Shown here one piece after another: positions 51,801 to 56,977 of a DNA stretch of 64,000 nt. The DNA lies in the NCBI GenBank assembly GCA_029216955.1, contig JANAVB010002199.1:17218293-17282292 (forward strand), in the 5' to 3' direction. The notes beneath the pieces are model-generated. The model saw only the letters and a program-made list of their open reading frames with translations, had not been told where the DNA came from and searched no databases. The stretch's first letter is position 1, and every line of letters begins with the position of its first letter. The DNA is from Iris pallida (lineage: Eukaryota > Streptophyta > Magnoliopsida > Asparagales > Iridaceae). The position numbers and the translations under genes are program-made.

Positions 51801-52698
51801 GAAAATTTTTGGCAGTCATGTGAATATTTGGTTGTGCCTTTATCAATGGCCATGTTTTAAAGCTCTTACCTTACTCTTTCTTCATCTGCATTTTGTCTAA
51901 TGCAGGTATTGTCACAGCACTGGAGAAGTTTCTATGGAAGAATGTTCAGCAGGTCAGTTGAATAAACAACTTAGGTCTCGTTTGGTACACCGTAATGTAA
52001 TCGTAATCGCAATGTAATCAAATGGAAAAGGAAAGAAAAGGATCGTGACTATAAATCAGAATAATGCCCATCACGTAAGAACTAAATATTTCCTTGTATG
52101 TTATACTATAATATAAATTGATTTCATGGAAGAAACTAAATAGTAGTGTCATGAGGACGCAGTATGTCTCCAACATGTTATTCATCTTTTTTAAAGCACT
52201 GAAAAAATTGTAGCCATACTCCAACATGTTGTCCTGGAATTTTACATACAATCAAACCTAAGGTTACAAGCCACTTAAAATGCAAATGCAACACTTTATT
52301 AGCTAGTTGTATGATTCTATCAACACATACTCTTTATGATCATTTCTTTCTCTCAAAAACATAAGGTATGCAAATGCAAAACTTATTCATATTGACAGTG
52401 ATATCTTCGCAATAAAACTTTAAGTTATGGTTCCTTCGTAACTTAAGTTATTAAGACTTGGATCTCTGCGTCTAGTCCGATCACATTTTGGTTGATGTTG
52501 AAAGAGAACCTAATGGTGGTTGGATTCATTTCACTGCAGGGGGCAGCGACGACATGCTACGTAGCATTACATCCCCAAGTTAAGGGCGTGACCGGCAAAT
52601 ATTTTGCAGATAACAACTTGGCTGGACTAAAAGGGCAGGCGACAAATACAAATTTGGCAAAAAAGCTTTGGGACTTCAGCCTGAACATGATCAATTGA
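6788..52698 (+). CDS. TIC32-like: TIC32-like short-chain dehydrogenase, seven exons with a 40-kb first intron
   Basis: Joining seven exons with GT-AG introns gives one uninterrupted frame of 315 codons, the usual length for the family. Visible motifs are the dinucleotide-binding GASSGIG, split across exons 1 and 2, NNAG in exon 3, the catalytic Ser in IVIVSSEGY, and catalytic YGQSK in exon 4. The C-terminal [16 protein letters not shown] is typical of plant TIC32/retinol-dehydrogenase-like SDRs. Family members are NADP(H)-dependent oxidoreductases; TIC32 itself is linked to the chloroplast inner-envelope translocon as a redox sensor. Here the location and role are inferred from similarity only. 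Intron 1 holds an hAT interrupted by a 38-kb MULE. Introns 2, 4 and 5 carry smaller transposons. A copia element lies antisense in the 3' flank. Nothing in the exons looks broken. Confidence 0.9.
7153..7275 (+). mobile_element. SINE-like repeat, copy B, in intron 1
   Basis: Same repeat as 4225-4335, same orientation, with B-box-like GATCGAGCC near 7220. It lies about 250 bp inside intron 1, upstream of the hAT end. Confidence 0.45.
7594..7602. repeat. 9-bp target-site duplication of the MULE, left copy
   Basis: TTTATATAA, identical to 45767-45775 at the other end. Confidence 0.85.
7603..7837. repeat. Left terminal inverted repeat of the MULE
   Basis: Starts GAAAAATTCTACAATACATC and ends near CTTTCGTCCA. 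It pairs with 45540-45766. A nested palindrome (GGATGTATCGATACATCC) lies about 30 bp from the tip. Confidence 0.85.
7868..8320. repeat. Subterminal direct duplication with 21-bp ACGGAGAATG tandem repeats
   Basis: A segment of about 200 bp (GTGTCCAGGTCTGTAGGC to GAGGACACAATCCCTAA) occurs twice. Each copy contains tandem 21-bp units of the form GGACGGAGAATGGTACATTTA (written with its last base): about two in the first copy, near 7965-8005, and five in the second, near 8150-8255. The same unit recurs inverted at 40325-40595. Confidence 0.85.
8321..8886 (+). other. Upstream region of the C48 gene with subterminal MULE homology
   Basis: 8487-8607 (TTTTGTTATAAAGCTACAGG, then GGTGGTGG and GAGAAACGGAGATGAAGAAG) is similar in inverted orientation to 45226-45260 and 45385-45505, so it belongs to the MULE ends rather than to the gene. 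TATATATACAA near 8790-8802 could serve as a TATA element for the gene starting at 8887. Confidence 0.5.
8887..18189 (+). CDS. Ulp1-type (C48) cysteine protease gene carried by the MULE
   Basis: Seven exons join in frame: 8887-9398, 17087-17171, 17256-17348, 17439-17537, 17621-17755, 17838-18023, 18100-18189 (399 codons). The first half is a Ser/Glu/Lys-rich region. The second half is a C48 catalytic domain with VWFLPI, His in LDEHYTLA, Asp in IWDSL, and Gln and Cys in [11 protein letters not shown]48 enzymes cleave SUMO from proteins. Ulp1-like genes are known passengers of plant MULEs. All four catalytic residues are present, but the Gly that normally follows the Cys is Arg. Codon 15 is TGA (8929-8931), so translation would have to begin at a later Met such as ATG at 8965. 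Intron 1 contains a 7.6-kb LTR element. A substrate cannot be inferred. Confidence 0.75.
9431..12036 (-). repeat. 3' LTR of the non-autonomous element
   Basis: Plus-strand ends are TGTCACGCCCCG and GGGACACTACA. It includes a duplicated 147-bp block that begins TCGCCCAAGTTATACC. It is 2606 bp against 2459 bp for the partner LTR. Confidence 0.9.
12037..14570 (-). other. Interior of the non-autonomous LTR element, no coding capacity
   Basis: About 2.5 kb with only short chance frames. I see no gag, protease, reverse transcriptase or integrase motif on either strand. The block ATACACCACTCAG occurs at both 12039 and about 14088. Confidence 0.7.
14571..14582 (-). other. Primer-binding site, initiator tRNA-Met type
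   Basis: The plus strand reads GCTCTGATACCA; its complement TGGTATCAGAGC is the classical plant primer site. It lies 3 nt from the LTR at 14586. Confidence 0.9.
14586..17044 (-). repeat. 5' LTR of the non-autonomous element
   Basis: Starts TGTCACACCCCG and ends GGGACACTACA on the plus strand. It is highly similar to 9431-12036 but lacks the 147-bp duplication. Confidence 0.9.
18797..19068. repeat. CATTCTCCGT / ACGGAGAATG palindromic cluster in intron 1
   Basis: About ten copies of the 10-bp motif and its complement alternate, often back to back, spaced by AAAC, TTTGAAAC or GTGTTAAAA. They fill most of the intron after exon 1 of the mobile-domain gene. Confidence 0.9.
20184..20673 (+). repeat. 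207-bp tandem repeat coding for a coiled coil
   Basis: Units start at 20184, 20391 and 20598 (ATGGA(C/G)G...), a 207-bp period that is 69 codons and so keeps the frame. Each unit encodes [19 protein letters not shown] and [10 protein letters not shown] heptads. Unit 2 ends in TAA where unit 1 has GAA (20568-20570). Unit 3 is partial. Confidence 0.9.
20700..20910. repeat. CATTCTCCGT / ACGGAGAATG cluster in intron 2 of the mobile-domain gene
   Basis: About nine forward and inverted copies, some with one mismatch, lie between the donor at 20674 and the acceptor at 20936. Confidence 0.9.
21390..24323 (-). mobile_element. Solo LTR inserted in the mobile-domain gene
   Basis: Starts TGTCACGCCCCAGAACC and ends GGGAAGTGACA, flanked by a perfect 5-bp duplication ATCGT (21385-21389, 24324-24328). 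The coding frame continues across the junction ([10 protein letters not shown]) when the LTR is removed. No primer site, tract or interior follows, so it is a solo LTR left by recombination between two LTRs. Orientation is inferred from the family terminus TGTCACG, which lies at the 3' end of sense LTRs elsewhere in the window. Confidence 0.9.
23260..23705. repeat. GCGTGAGCGTG minisatellite inside the solo LTR
   Basis: Units of about 35 bp contain CACGCACAGCGTGAGCGTGA or ACGTAAGAACGTGAGCGTGA followed by AAATT. About 12 units in two subtypes lie next to each other. Confidence 0.9.
25275..26700. repeat. Copy 1 of a 1.9-kb tandem duplication after the mobile-domain gene
   Basis: The gene tail (ATGAGGTTGGTATGGGCTAA), a stretch ending CATATGAAAGTCTGAAC, a hairpin block and the GACGAGAACAAACTCTCCC block occur here and again, in the same order, at 27205-28530. 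ACGGAGAATG arrays separate the copies. Confidence 0.8.
25726..26037. repeat. Long inverted repeat (hairpin) 1
   Basis: Arms of about 155 bp meet at 25879/25880. Each arm contains GATGCACGATGAAGTGA and GCCTCAAGGA modules repeated several times, with mismatches. No reading frame of interest. Confidence 0.8.
26720..27165. repeat. CATTCTCCGT / ACGGAGAATG cluster
   Basis: Single motifs near 26721 and a dense set of alternating copies at 26880-27165. 26755-26875 is made of ATGCCATTAATACCAATGAA repeats. Confidence 0.85.
27205..28530. repeat. Copy 2 of the tandem duplication
   Basis: Repeats the order seen at 25275-26700, with its own, larger hairpin. Parts of the gene-tail copy are shortened, so this is the derived or more eroded copy. 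Confidence 0.8.
27629..28149. repeat. Long inverted repeat (hairpin) 2, about 260-bp arms
   Basis: From TCGACTGTGTGCCATGATGTC at the left edge, the sequence pairs through CCAACCCACACTCTG, GCACGTCGATTC and GGTGTTCC to the centre near 27890 (GAGGCAAAGG / ACCTGCAAAGG), then runs back to GACATCATGGCACACAGTCGA. Mismatches are scattered; both arms keep nearly the full length. Confidence 0.9.
28620..28770. repeat. Dispersed repeat shared with 41770-41905 and 46500-46640
   Basis: Contains ATCAAATATTCGAAAAAT, CACATTCTTAAATATGTTGTC and CATGTTTCCACCAC. The 46.5-kb copy is inverted and lies inside a complete MITE with inverted ends, so the three are probably copies of one MITE family. Confidence 0.7.
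28795..29110. repeat. CATTCTCCGT / ACGGAGAATG cluster
   Basis: About a dozen forward and inverted copies, several with CCCAGTGTTAAAA spacers as at 18900. It lies 3' of the minus-strand transposase gene. Confidence 0.9.
29275..33358 (-). pseudogene. FAR1/MULE-type transposase, decayed
   Basis: Read from 33358 leftward: an acidic N-terminus, a FAR1-type DNA-binding region ([20 protein letters not shown], then [12 protein letters not shown]), a MULE transposase core ([37 protein letters not shown]) and, after an intron, [21 protein letters not shown] and a SWIM-like C-terminus (GIPCRHI). FAR1-type proteins are MULE transposases or their domesticated relatives. Of the acidic catalytic residues, TD and CES are kept, but the first Asp is Glu (FES, about 32310). 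In-frame stops lie at 32966-32968, 32411-32413 and 29795-29797, a frameshift near 29650-29700, and a solo LTR splits the gene. It is probably the former transposase of the surrounding MULE. Confidence 0.8.
30369..31909 (-). mobile_element. Solo LTR inside the transposase gene
   Basis: Starts TGTCACGCCCCGATTCGG and ends GACGGGGCACTACA, flanked by a perfect duplication GACAG (30364-30368, 31910-31914). Same terminal type as 9431-17044 but diverged. It shares blocks around TTGTCGACAAGTTGTCC with 16070 and 36060. It sits in or next to the last intron of the transposase gene. Confidence 0.9.
33463..33877. mobile_element. MITE with TTAATG/TTAATA array, copy 1
   Basis: Inverted ends AATGCTATTCGTACCTCCAA and TTGGAGGTACAAAAAGCATT. 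The centre (33610-33760) is a run of GTTAAT/ATTAAT hexamers that keeps long open frames on both strands. GCCACGTCAGCTGCCA follows. It lies upstream of the transposase gene. Confidence 0.8.
33878..35030. other. Non-coding DNA with short direct repeats
   Basis: ACGCATGCAGCAGCATTTAA occurs at about 34132 and 34390, with TATTATTAAATTGTGTAG before each region, so about 260 bp is duplicated imperfectly. The rest (34440-34850) is AT-rich. No gene seen. 34860-35030 contains gypsy-like sequence leading into the fragment to the right. Confidence 0.6.
35090..35720 (+). pseudogene. Ty3/gypsy protease and reverse transcriptase fragment
   Basis: [18 protein letters not shown] is the C-terminal end of a gypsy aspartic protease. 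It is followed almost directly by [39 protein letters not shown] and RLCVDYR of the reverse transcriptase. Part of the region between the two domains and the middle of the RT are deleted and the frame is broken, but [10 protein letters not shown] survives near 35690-35715. The fragment ends abruptly where the next LTR begins at 35721. Confidence 0.85.
35721..36515. mobile_element. Rearranged LTR fragments, partly inverted
   Basis: Begins TGTAGTGCCCCGTCCC, the inverse of the 30369-31909 LTR end, and follows that LTR inverted to about 35990. 36270-36515 then matches 31430-31880 in the direct orientation (CCATTCCATAACGTGGAATG, CCGTTCCCGTTCGA). The two halves therefore form an inverted pair made from the same LTR end. 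Confidence 0.7.
36516..36895 (-). mobile_element. Fragment of the TGTCACGACCCG LTR family
   Basis: Starts TGTCACGACCCGCACC and follows the start of the 57305 LTR (AACGCTGT, CCTGTCGAGAA, GGTCAACTCCGAA, AAAGATAAAGACAACAAGA). Similarity fades near 36895. Confidence 0.8.
36896..37900 (+). mobile_element. LTR-like fragments
   Basis: No coding sequence. The right part has a polyadenylation-like AATAAA at about 37724 and ends GTGCGACATCACGTCC followed by GAGGACGATGATTCGGG, which resembles the inverse of the TGTCACGCCCCGATTCGG terminus. It is therefore probably the 3' end of a diverged LTR of that family in sense orientation. The left part (36900-37300) is unassigned. Confidence 0.5.
38034..38450. 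mobile_element. MITE with AACATT/AATATT array, copy 2
   Basis: The end AATGCTATTTGGCTCCCA is answered by TGGGAGCCCAAACGACTAATT. The centre (38110-38325) is a run of ATTAAC/ATTAAT hexamers, and GCCATGTCAG motifs follow. Same family as 33463-33877 by its end and array, though diverged. Confidence 0.75.
38626..39598 (+). pseudogene. SKIP19-type F-box gene with premature stop
   Basis: Exon 1 (38626-38944) encodes an F-box: [18 protein letters not shown], then [16 protein letters not shown]. Exon 2 (39064 on) encodes leucine-rich-repeat-like sequence ([40 protein letters not shown]), matching the layout of F-box proteins that bring substrates to SCF ubiquitin ligases. TAA at 39536-39538 interrupts the frame, which then continues in frame for 19 codons ([18 protein letters not shown]) to TGA at 39596-39598, so the stop is probably new. 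The predicted splice (GT at 38945, AG ending 39063) does not keep phase, which suggests a further one-base change or another donor. It lies inside the MULE, in the same orientation as the host gene. Confidence 0.75.
39599..40320. other. AT-rich DNA, no gene seen
   Basis: 3' flank of the F-box gene followed by AT-rich sequence. The block TTTCGACATTT(T/C)CCAACACAGATTTTACC occurs twice (about 39996 and 40062). No reading frame worth calling. Confidence 0.6.
40325..40600. repeat. 21-bp CATTCTCCGTCCTAAATGTAC tandem array
   Basis: About 13 units of 21 bp, each centred on CATTCTCCGTCC with TA(A/T/C)ATGTA spacers. This is the inverse of the array at 8150-8255, so the two lie as inverted subterminal arrays in the MULE. 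Confidence 0.9.
40773..40880. repeat. Perfect 108-bp palindrome
   Basis: 54-nt arms with no mismatch and no spacer, centre GGGCCA/TGGCCC at 40826/40827. Imperfect pairing extends out to TAATGCTA at about 40757 and TAGCATTA at about 40896. A diverged relative lies at 41480-41545. Confidence 0.95.
41030..41359 (+). CDS. Unknown 109-codon protein, MULE cargo
   Basis: The ATG sits in a good plant context (AACATGGC). The frame is GC-rich in an AT-rich setting and has a TATA-like TATATATA about 50 bp upstream. The protein has a Ser/Arg/Pro-rich N-terminus, then a helical-looking part ([19 protein letters not shown], then [19 protein letters not shown], then [14 protein letters not shown]). No domain is recognised; no signal or membrane segment. 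The gene lies between the 108-bp palindrome and its diverged relative at 41480, so it may have been carried between two copies of that repeat. Confidence 0.5.
   Translation: MAPKRSSGWEPLPESSSSRRRASPLEAPSAPPPAHDWLAAAADFLTSCGLSLEVIARPLHPASNFDLLPITPEERDSLEKREAFRRLCHRAGVRTVQDFAEILREASEG
41480..42180. other. Repeat-rich spacer
   Basis: 41480-41545 resembles the arm of the 108-bp palindrome. 41770-41905 is a copy of the dispersed MITE-derived repeat. 41929-42125 has three copies of TACTAGTAATAATAGTAATA followed by AATTTAATTT. No gene. Confidence 0.7.
42245..43626 (+). pseudogene. Putative plant transposon protein (Transposase_32-like), frameshifted
   Basis: The ATG at 42245 opens a Lys/Ala-rich basic region. 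The frame is lost in the A run near 42450 and resumes at about 42490 in another frame, consistent with one lost base. The second part is acidic ([15 protein letters not shown]) and then has a domain with [25 protein letters not shown] and INEFYGF, the pattern of the putative plant transposon protein domain whose function is unknown. A coiled-coil-like tail follows. An acidic Glu/Lys-rich reading frame at 43815-43908 may be a further exon if TAA at 43624-43626 is a new stop. It is part of the MULE cargo. The calling of the family rests on motif memory. Confidence 0.6.
43909..44879. other. Non-coding spacer with short repeats
   Basis: CTGTTCATC(C/T)CTTGTTATTGCTG occurs twice near 44480-44550 and a diverged third time near 44565. 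CATCGATGCCATCAGTATGAA also repeats. No gene recognised. Confidence 0.6.
44880..45090. repeat. CATTCTCCGT / GAGAATGG cluster near the right MULE end
   Basis: Repeated GTTAAAAGCAAAGAGAATGG(C/T) and CATTCTCCGT units, about eight copies in both orientations. Confidence 0.85.
45200..45540 (-). repeat. Right subterminal MULE sequence with tandem GGACCGATTCTT repeat
   Basis: Similar, inverted, to 8487-8607. It holds two copies of a block of about 80 bp (CGACGACGT(C/T)CGACGCGA(A/T)CCGGACCGATTCTT). An 82-codon minus-strand frame over it ([16 protein letters not shown] repeated) reflects the repeat; I do not call it a gene. Confidence 0.6.
45540..45766. repeat. Right terminal inverted repeat of the MULE
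   Basis: Pairs with 7603-7837. The tip is GATGTATTGTAGAACGATCC. It has lost a few bases in the middle relative to the left arm. Confidence 0.85.
45767..45775. repeat. 9-bp target-site duplication of the MULE, right copy
   Basis: TTTATATAA, identical to 7594-7602. Confidence 0.85.
46353..46731. mobile_element. MITE with 21-bp inverted ends in intron 1
   Basis: The ends GGTATACCCCCTTGTTAGCA(A) and TTGCTAACAAGGGGGTATAC(C) are perfect complements over 21 bp. The interior matches, inverted, the dispersed repeat at 28620 and 41770. If the element is TACCCCC...GGGGGTA, a TA duplication would fit, but this is ambiguous because GGTATACC is itself palindromic. Confidence 0.85.
47144..47375 (+). CDS. 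TIC32-like: TIC32-like gene, exon 2
   Basis: Acceptor TTATTTAG, donor GTAAGA. Encodes the GASSGIG glycine motif, then HVILAVRN and [17 protein letters not shown] of the Rossmann fold. Confidence 0.95.
47436..48328. mobile_element. DNA transposon with about 190-bp inverted ends in intron 2
   Basis: The ends CAGTGGCGTAGCCAGA and TCTGGCTACGCCACTG are hAT-like; long arms share GGTTGACGGTTTCAGAA and GACGCACGTCTCGT. A second terminus-like CTGGCTACGGCACTG near 48110 lies inside, so two related elements may be nested. No clean 8-bp duplication was found. Confidence 0.8.
48399..48632 (+). CDS. TIC32-like: TIC32-like gene, exon 3
   Basis: Encodes INNAG, the [16 protein letters not shown] helix and the catalytic-Ser strand IVIVSSEG. 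Donor GTGAGT. Confidence 0.95.
48728..48806 (+). CDS. TIC32-like: TIC32-like gene, exon 4
   Basis: Encodes [20 protein letters not shown] with the catalytic Tyr and Lys. It is preceded by a T tract ending in CAG. Confidence 0.95.
48865..49744. mobile_element. hAT element in intron 4, 8-bp duplication
   Basis: Starts CAGGGCCGGCCCTAGGGC and ends GTAGGCCGGCCCTG, flanked by perfect CTCCCAAT (48857-48864, 49745-49752). 880 bp, no transposase, so non-autonomous. Contains a GGAAAGGAAATGAAAGG-rich stretch near 48975-49055. Confidence 0.92.
49766..50408. mobile_element. Inverted-end element with GC minisatellite in intron 4
   Basis: The ends GGGTTAAAGTGTAAAAAAAT and (inverted) GGGTAAACTGCAAAAAAAAA continue into CTTAG(G/A)TTTGCA, an inverted repeat of about 36 bp. 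The middle (49939-50250) is a minisatellite with CCGTTGGCCGGCC and CCTCGACCC units. MULE-like by its ends, but a 9-bp duplication is not clear. It begins 14 bp after the hAT duplication. Confidence 0.75.
50607..50691 (+). CDS. TIC32-like: TIC32-like gene, exon 5
   Basis: Encodes [20 protein letters not shown], the usual HPG segment after the active site. Confidence 0.95.
50813..51229. mobile_element. Tourist-like MITE in intron 5
   Basis: Ends GGGTATGCTTGGCAA and CCGGCAAGCATACCC, flanked by TAA on both sides (50810-50812, 51230-51232), the PIF/Harbinger pattern. 417 bp, no coding sequence. Confidence 0.8.
51680..51851. mobile_element. 172-bp hAT MITE in intron 5
   Basis: Ends GGCCATTGATAAAGGCACAA and its perfect complement, flanked by perfect 8-bp ATGTTTTA (51672-51679, 51852-51859). 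Confidence 0.9.
51906..51952 (+). CDS. TIC32-like: TIC32-like gene, exon 6
   Basis: 47-nt exon encoding [17 protein letters not shown] acceptor and GTCAGT donor; phase fits both neighbours. Confidence 0.9.
52540..52698 (+). CDS. TIC32-like: TIC32-like gene, exon 7 and stop
   Basis: Encodes [20 protein letters not shown], then [13 protein letters not shown] and TGA at 52696. The last 30 bases (TTTGGGACTTCAGCCTGAAC...) are repeated with few changes at 52711-52742 in the 3' flank. Confidence 0.95.
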   Translation, partial: GAATTCYVALHPQVKGVTGKYFADNNLAGLKGQATNTNLAKKLWDFSLNMIN

Positions 52699-52808
52699 TA
52701 TGATCTTCGCTTTGGGATTTCAGCTTGAACATGGTCAATTGGATGTTATATGAAAAGAAACAATCAAGGATTTCAGGAGTTTGTAATTAAATTTCTGCAG
52801 CTGAAAGT

Positions 52809-52925
52809 TGTTGTAGGAAATAATAATGCCCATGTTCCCATTACTAGGATTTGTTACAATATATATAGTGTCTACATTTGGGCTTATGGTATGGGCCATA
52901 TTTACAATACAAATATAATCTAACA
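52809..52925 (-). repeat. Short 3' LTR of the copia element
   Basis: 117 bp; in sense it runs TGTTAGATTATATTTG to CCTACAACA and is preceded by the purine tract AACTTGAGGGGGG. Only this one LTR is in the window. Confidence 0.75.
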
Positions 52926-52931
52926 CCCCCC

Positions 52932-55900
52932 TCAAGTTGGAGCATGCAAGTCACAAATGTCCAACTTGGGAAGGAAAGAATCAAACACAAGCTTTCCAAG
53001 GGGCTTGGTGAAGATGTCAGCTAGTTGAGAAGAAGTAGGAACATGCGAGGCTATTACGGTGCCATCTCGAATAGCATCGCGAACAAAATGCAAATCTACC
53101 TCAATATGCTTACTGGGTTCATGAAATACCGGGTTCTGAGCCAGGTGCAGGGCTGACTGACTGTCACAATACACCGACATAGCAGACTCCTGGCGAACGC
53201 CCAAACACACCAATAACTCCTTCAACCATTTCAACTCACAAACAAGCGCAGCAAGAGATCGGTATTCAGCTTCAGCGGAAGATCGGGAAACAGTTGATTG
53301 CTTCTTGGTCTTCCAAGAAATAGGAGACCCCCCAGAAACACCAACCAGCCTGTAACAGAGCGGCAAGTCAAGGGACAACTGGCCCAGTCGGAATCACACC
53401 AACCAGAAAGACGGAGATCACAATCAGCTTTCAAAAGAATACCCTGTCCAGGTGCATGTTTGAGGTATCTGACAACTCTCAAAGCAGCATGCCAATGATC
53501 TTGTCGAGGCTCCTGTAAAAATTGAGACAAGATATGCACAGCATAGGCTAAGTCAGGGCGAGTAAACGATAGATAAATCAACCTCCCAACCAGCCTCCGA
53601 TAAGTCTCTGCATCCGCCATCTTTGGACTAGTCGATTCTGCCAGCTTGTGATTGGGCTCCATGGGAAAATCAGCAGGTCGAGACCCCATCAAGCCGCATT
53701 CTGAAATGATGTCCAAAGCATACTTCCTTTGACACAAGTAAATTCCTTCTGCACTCCGAGCCACCTCTATGCCAAGAAAGTACTTCAACACACCAAGGTC
53801 CTTCATGTGAAAGCAAGAACTAAGGTACTGTTTGAAAGCATCTAAAGCACCTGTGTCATTACCAGACACAATCATGTCATCCACATAGATCAAAACATGC
53901 AACTCTACCTTCCCTTTAAAAAGAGAGAAAAGGGAATAATCGGAATGAGATTGAATAAATCCATAGGATATCAGAGAAGCAGCAAACTTAGCAAACCAAC
54001 AACGTGGTGCCTATTTCAATCCATATAGTGACTTACGCAGGCGACACACTTTGTTGGGTTCACTATGCGAAAAACCTGGCGGCAACTTCATATACACCTC
54101 TTCGGTCAGATCTCCATGAAGAAAAGCATTGTGCACATCCATCTGGTGCAAAGTCCAGCCTCTCACAGCTGCAACAGCCAAGAACGTCCGAACTGTAGGC
54201 ATCTTAGCTACCGGGGCAAATGTCTCTGAATAGTCGATCCCCTCAACCTGATGATTACCGAACACAACCAGTCGTGCCTTTAAGCGTTCAACACTGCCGT
54301 CGGATTTGTACTTTATTTTGTACACCCATCTACTTCCCAATGCTTTCTTCCCAGGAGGCAAATCGACAAGATTCCATGTTCCATTATCTTCCAGAGCCTG
54401 TATTTCAGTTTGCATAGCCGCGCGCCAGCCCGAATCTTGCGAGGCCTGGCGATATGAAGTAGGCTCAACACCTGCAGTGATAGCTGTAAGAAAATCTCGG
54501 TGTCCAGCAGTAAATATGTCATAACTTAGAAATTGTGTTAGAGGATACGAAGTACCTGAGGAAGTGACGGGAACAGATGAACTGTGGTGGAGGGGGGACT
54601 TTTACTTCTAACAGCATTCGTCACAAAATCATGTAATCGTACTGGCTGTGATTTCTTTCTCATTCCTCTTCCCAATACTACCTCGTCGGGCACCTCTGGC
54701 AATACTGTTTCCCCTGTATCATCAGGAGTATCCGCATCACCCCCAGCGGACTCTCCTGTCAACACTTCTGCATCTACCTGTGCATCCTCGCCATTCGGTG
54801 CCGAGCCACCATCAACCACTCCGGCCTCAGCAACCGTAGCCAGCACCATCCCAAAAGCCTCTATGTCGTCTCCCGGCACCTCAACAGATGTATGACGTAT
54901 CGCAGAAGACATCTCGCTAGCAGAGCCACACCCAGAAAATTCTTTTTCATAAAAAAGTAACATCACGGGATACAAAAAATTCACCAATCTCCAAATCATA
55001 CAGTTTCCATCCCTTTTTATCAAGAGGATACCCAACAAAGATACATTTTCTACTCATACTGGCAAATTTATCATGTCGGAATTTCAAATCATACGCATAG
55101 CACAGACAACCAAAAATACGTGGATGATCATACGAAGGAGCCGAACCATATAAAACTTCATAAGGAGACTTAAAATGCAAGACACTAGAAGGGGTTCTAT
55201 TTATCAAATAACATGCACCCAGAACACATTCTCCCCAAAAATCTATGGAAAGAGAATCGTGAAATCTCAATGCCCTGGCTACATTTAAAATATGTCGATG
55301 TTTTCTTTCCACCCTTCCATTCTGTTGAGGTGTCCCAACACAGGATGTTTGGAACAATATACCTTGAGATGAAAAATAATCTCGTAAACAATTAAATTCA
55401 GTGCCATTGTCACTCCGTACACGACGTATATCAGCCCCAAACTGACGTTTCACCATAGCAATAAATTTAAGAAACATAGAATAAACAGCACACTTATCCG
55501 TCAATAAAATAACCCGAACAGCTCTAGAAAAATCATCCACCAAAGTCAAAAAATATCGTGCCCCATTAGATGACGGAACACGATATAGTCCCCACAGATC
55601 ACAGTGTATAAGTTCAAAGCATCTCAAAGCACGACTACTACTATCAGGAAAGGCATCACGAGTCTGTTTAGCTTGATGACAAATATCACAAGCCTTATGA
55701 GAAAACACACTACTACCAGAGAAAAAAGGTAAAGTCTGCATTACTTTATCTGAAGGATGCCCCAGTCTACTATGCCAAACCTCGGAATCACTCTCTTTGC
55801 ATGCCAGGATCACCGAAGCCAAAGAAGCTGGAACCTTCCCCAAGAAGTAAAGTCCACCCCTTTGTTCACCTGCTCCAATCACCATCCTCGTACTTCGGTC

Positions 55901-56977
55901 CTGAACAAAACACAATCATGAGTAAATAACATATCACAATTTCTGGCACCAATCAATTGTGAGACAGAGATCAAGTTACAAGTCAATGTCGGAACGTAAA
56001 GAACATCCGTCAACACCAATGAAGCAGTCAAAAATACTTTGTCTCTTAGAACAGCCTCAATAGTGCTCCCAGCAGGCAAAGTCACAGGACAGACAGGGCC
56101 CTCAAAGCAATCAACTAAACAGTCACAAGAACCTGTCGCATGAAGAGTAGCCCCAGTATCGAATATCCAAGGGACAGAAGAATTCTCATCCATCAAACGA
56201 TCAGAGTTTGAAGAACCAGGGTTGGAAGAATTATCGTTACCCAGCAAGCTCATCAGTTTCTGTCATTGTTCACCTGAGAATGGCGAAGGATACCCTCCAT
56301 ACATCATATCCGTCGAACTCCCAGTAAGACTAGCAGGGACACCATGACCAGCAACGGCGACATGATGAATAACCCCTGCGCCACCAGTACCGCATCCCTC
56401 ATCACGTCTCTGCTGTGGTGCCGGGCCTCTGCCACCACCAGCACCACGTCCGCCTTCACGCCGAGGACGAGTCTCCCACCACTCTGGATAGCCAATCTTG
56501 GCAAAGTAAGTTACAACATCATGACTTATTTTCTTGCAATGAGTACATATCATACCTGAATACCTGATTTGTCCCTGGAATCTGAGGTTCTACTATTAGA
56601 AGCAGTAGAAAGACGAGGTGAAGTCTTGATAGCCAGCGCCAACACCTCCTCAGTAGCGGATTAGACCTGAGATTTTCGTATATCCTCCTCCTCATGGACT
56701 GCCTGGTATGTCCGATCTAAACTTGGCTGAGGATCCTGAGCCAGAAGATTAGATCGGGTATGACCATACAATTCAGCATTCAACCCATACATAAAGTCCT
56801 GAAAGTGGTCTTCATCCCTTATAGCCTGTAGCTTGGCAGCAAGTTCACCACAGGTACAAGTAGGCAATAGAAAATAAGCAGCTTGTTCATCCCACAAAGA
56901 CTGCAAATTTCTAAAGTAGGTTTTCACAGACATCGAAGCCGTTTGTTTGCACTCAGCCAAAGCCACCTTAATTGACT
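52932..56977 (-). pseudogene. Ty1/copia polyprotein, decayed and 5'-truncated
   Basis: In minus-strand order: gag (LAECKQTASMSVKTYF, from 56966), a CTHCKKISHDVVTYF zinc knuckle whose last Cys is Tyr, protease (WIFDTGATLHATG), integrase zinc region (HSRLGHPSDKVM, CDICHQAKQ) and core (HCDLWG, VRSDNGTEF, GRVERKHR), reverse transcriptase ([23 protein letters not shown]) and RNase H (SSAEAEYRSLA, CDSQSALHLA, ADIFTKPLG). The frame is broken several times: TAG for CAG after YGLK (54008-54010), frameshifts near 53300, 54500, 55900 and 56260. The start of gag is missing where the next repeat begins at about 56978. It lies antisense in the 3' flank of the dehydrogenase. Confidence 0.92.
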
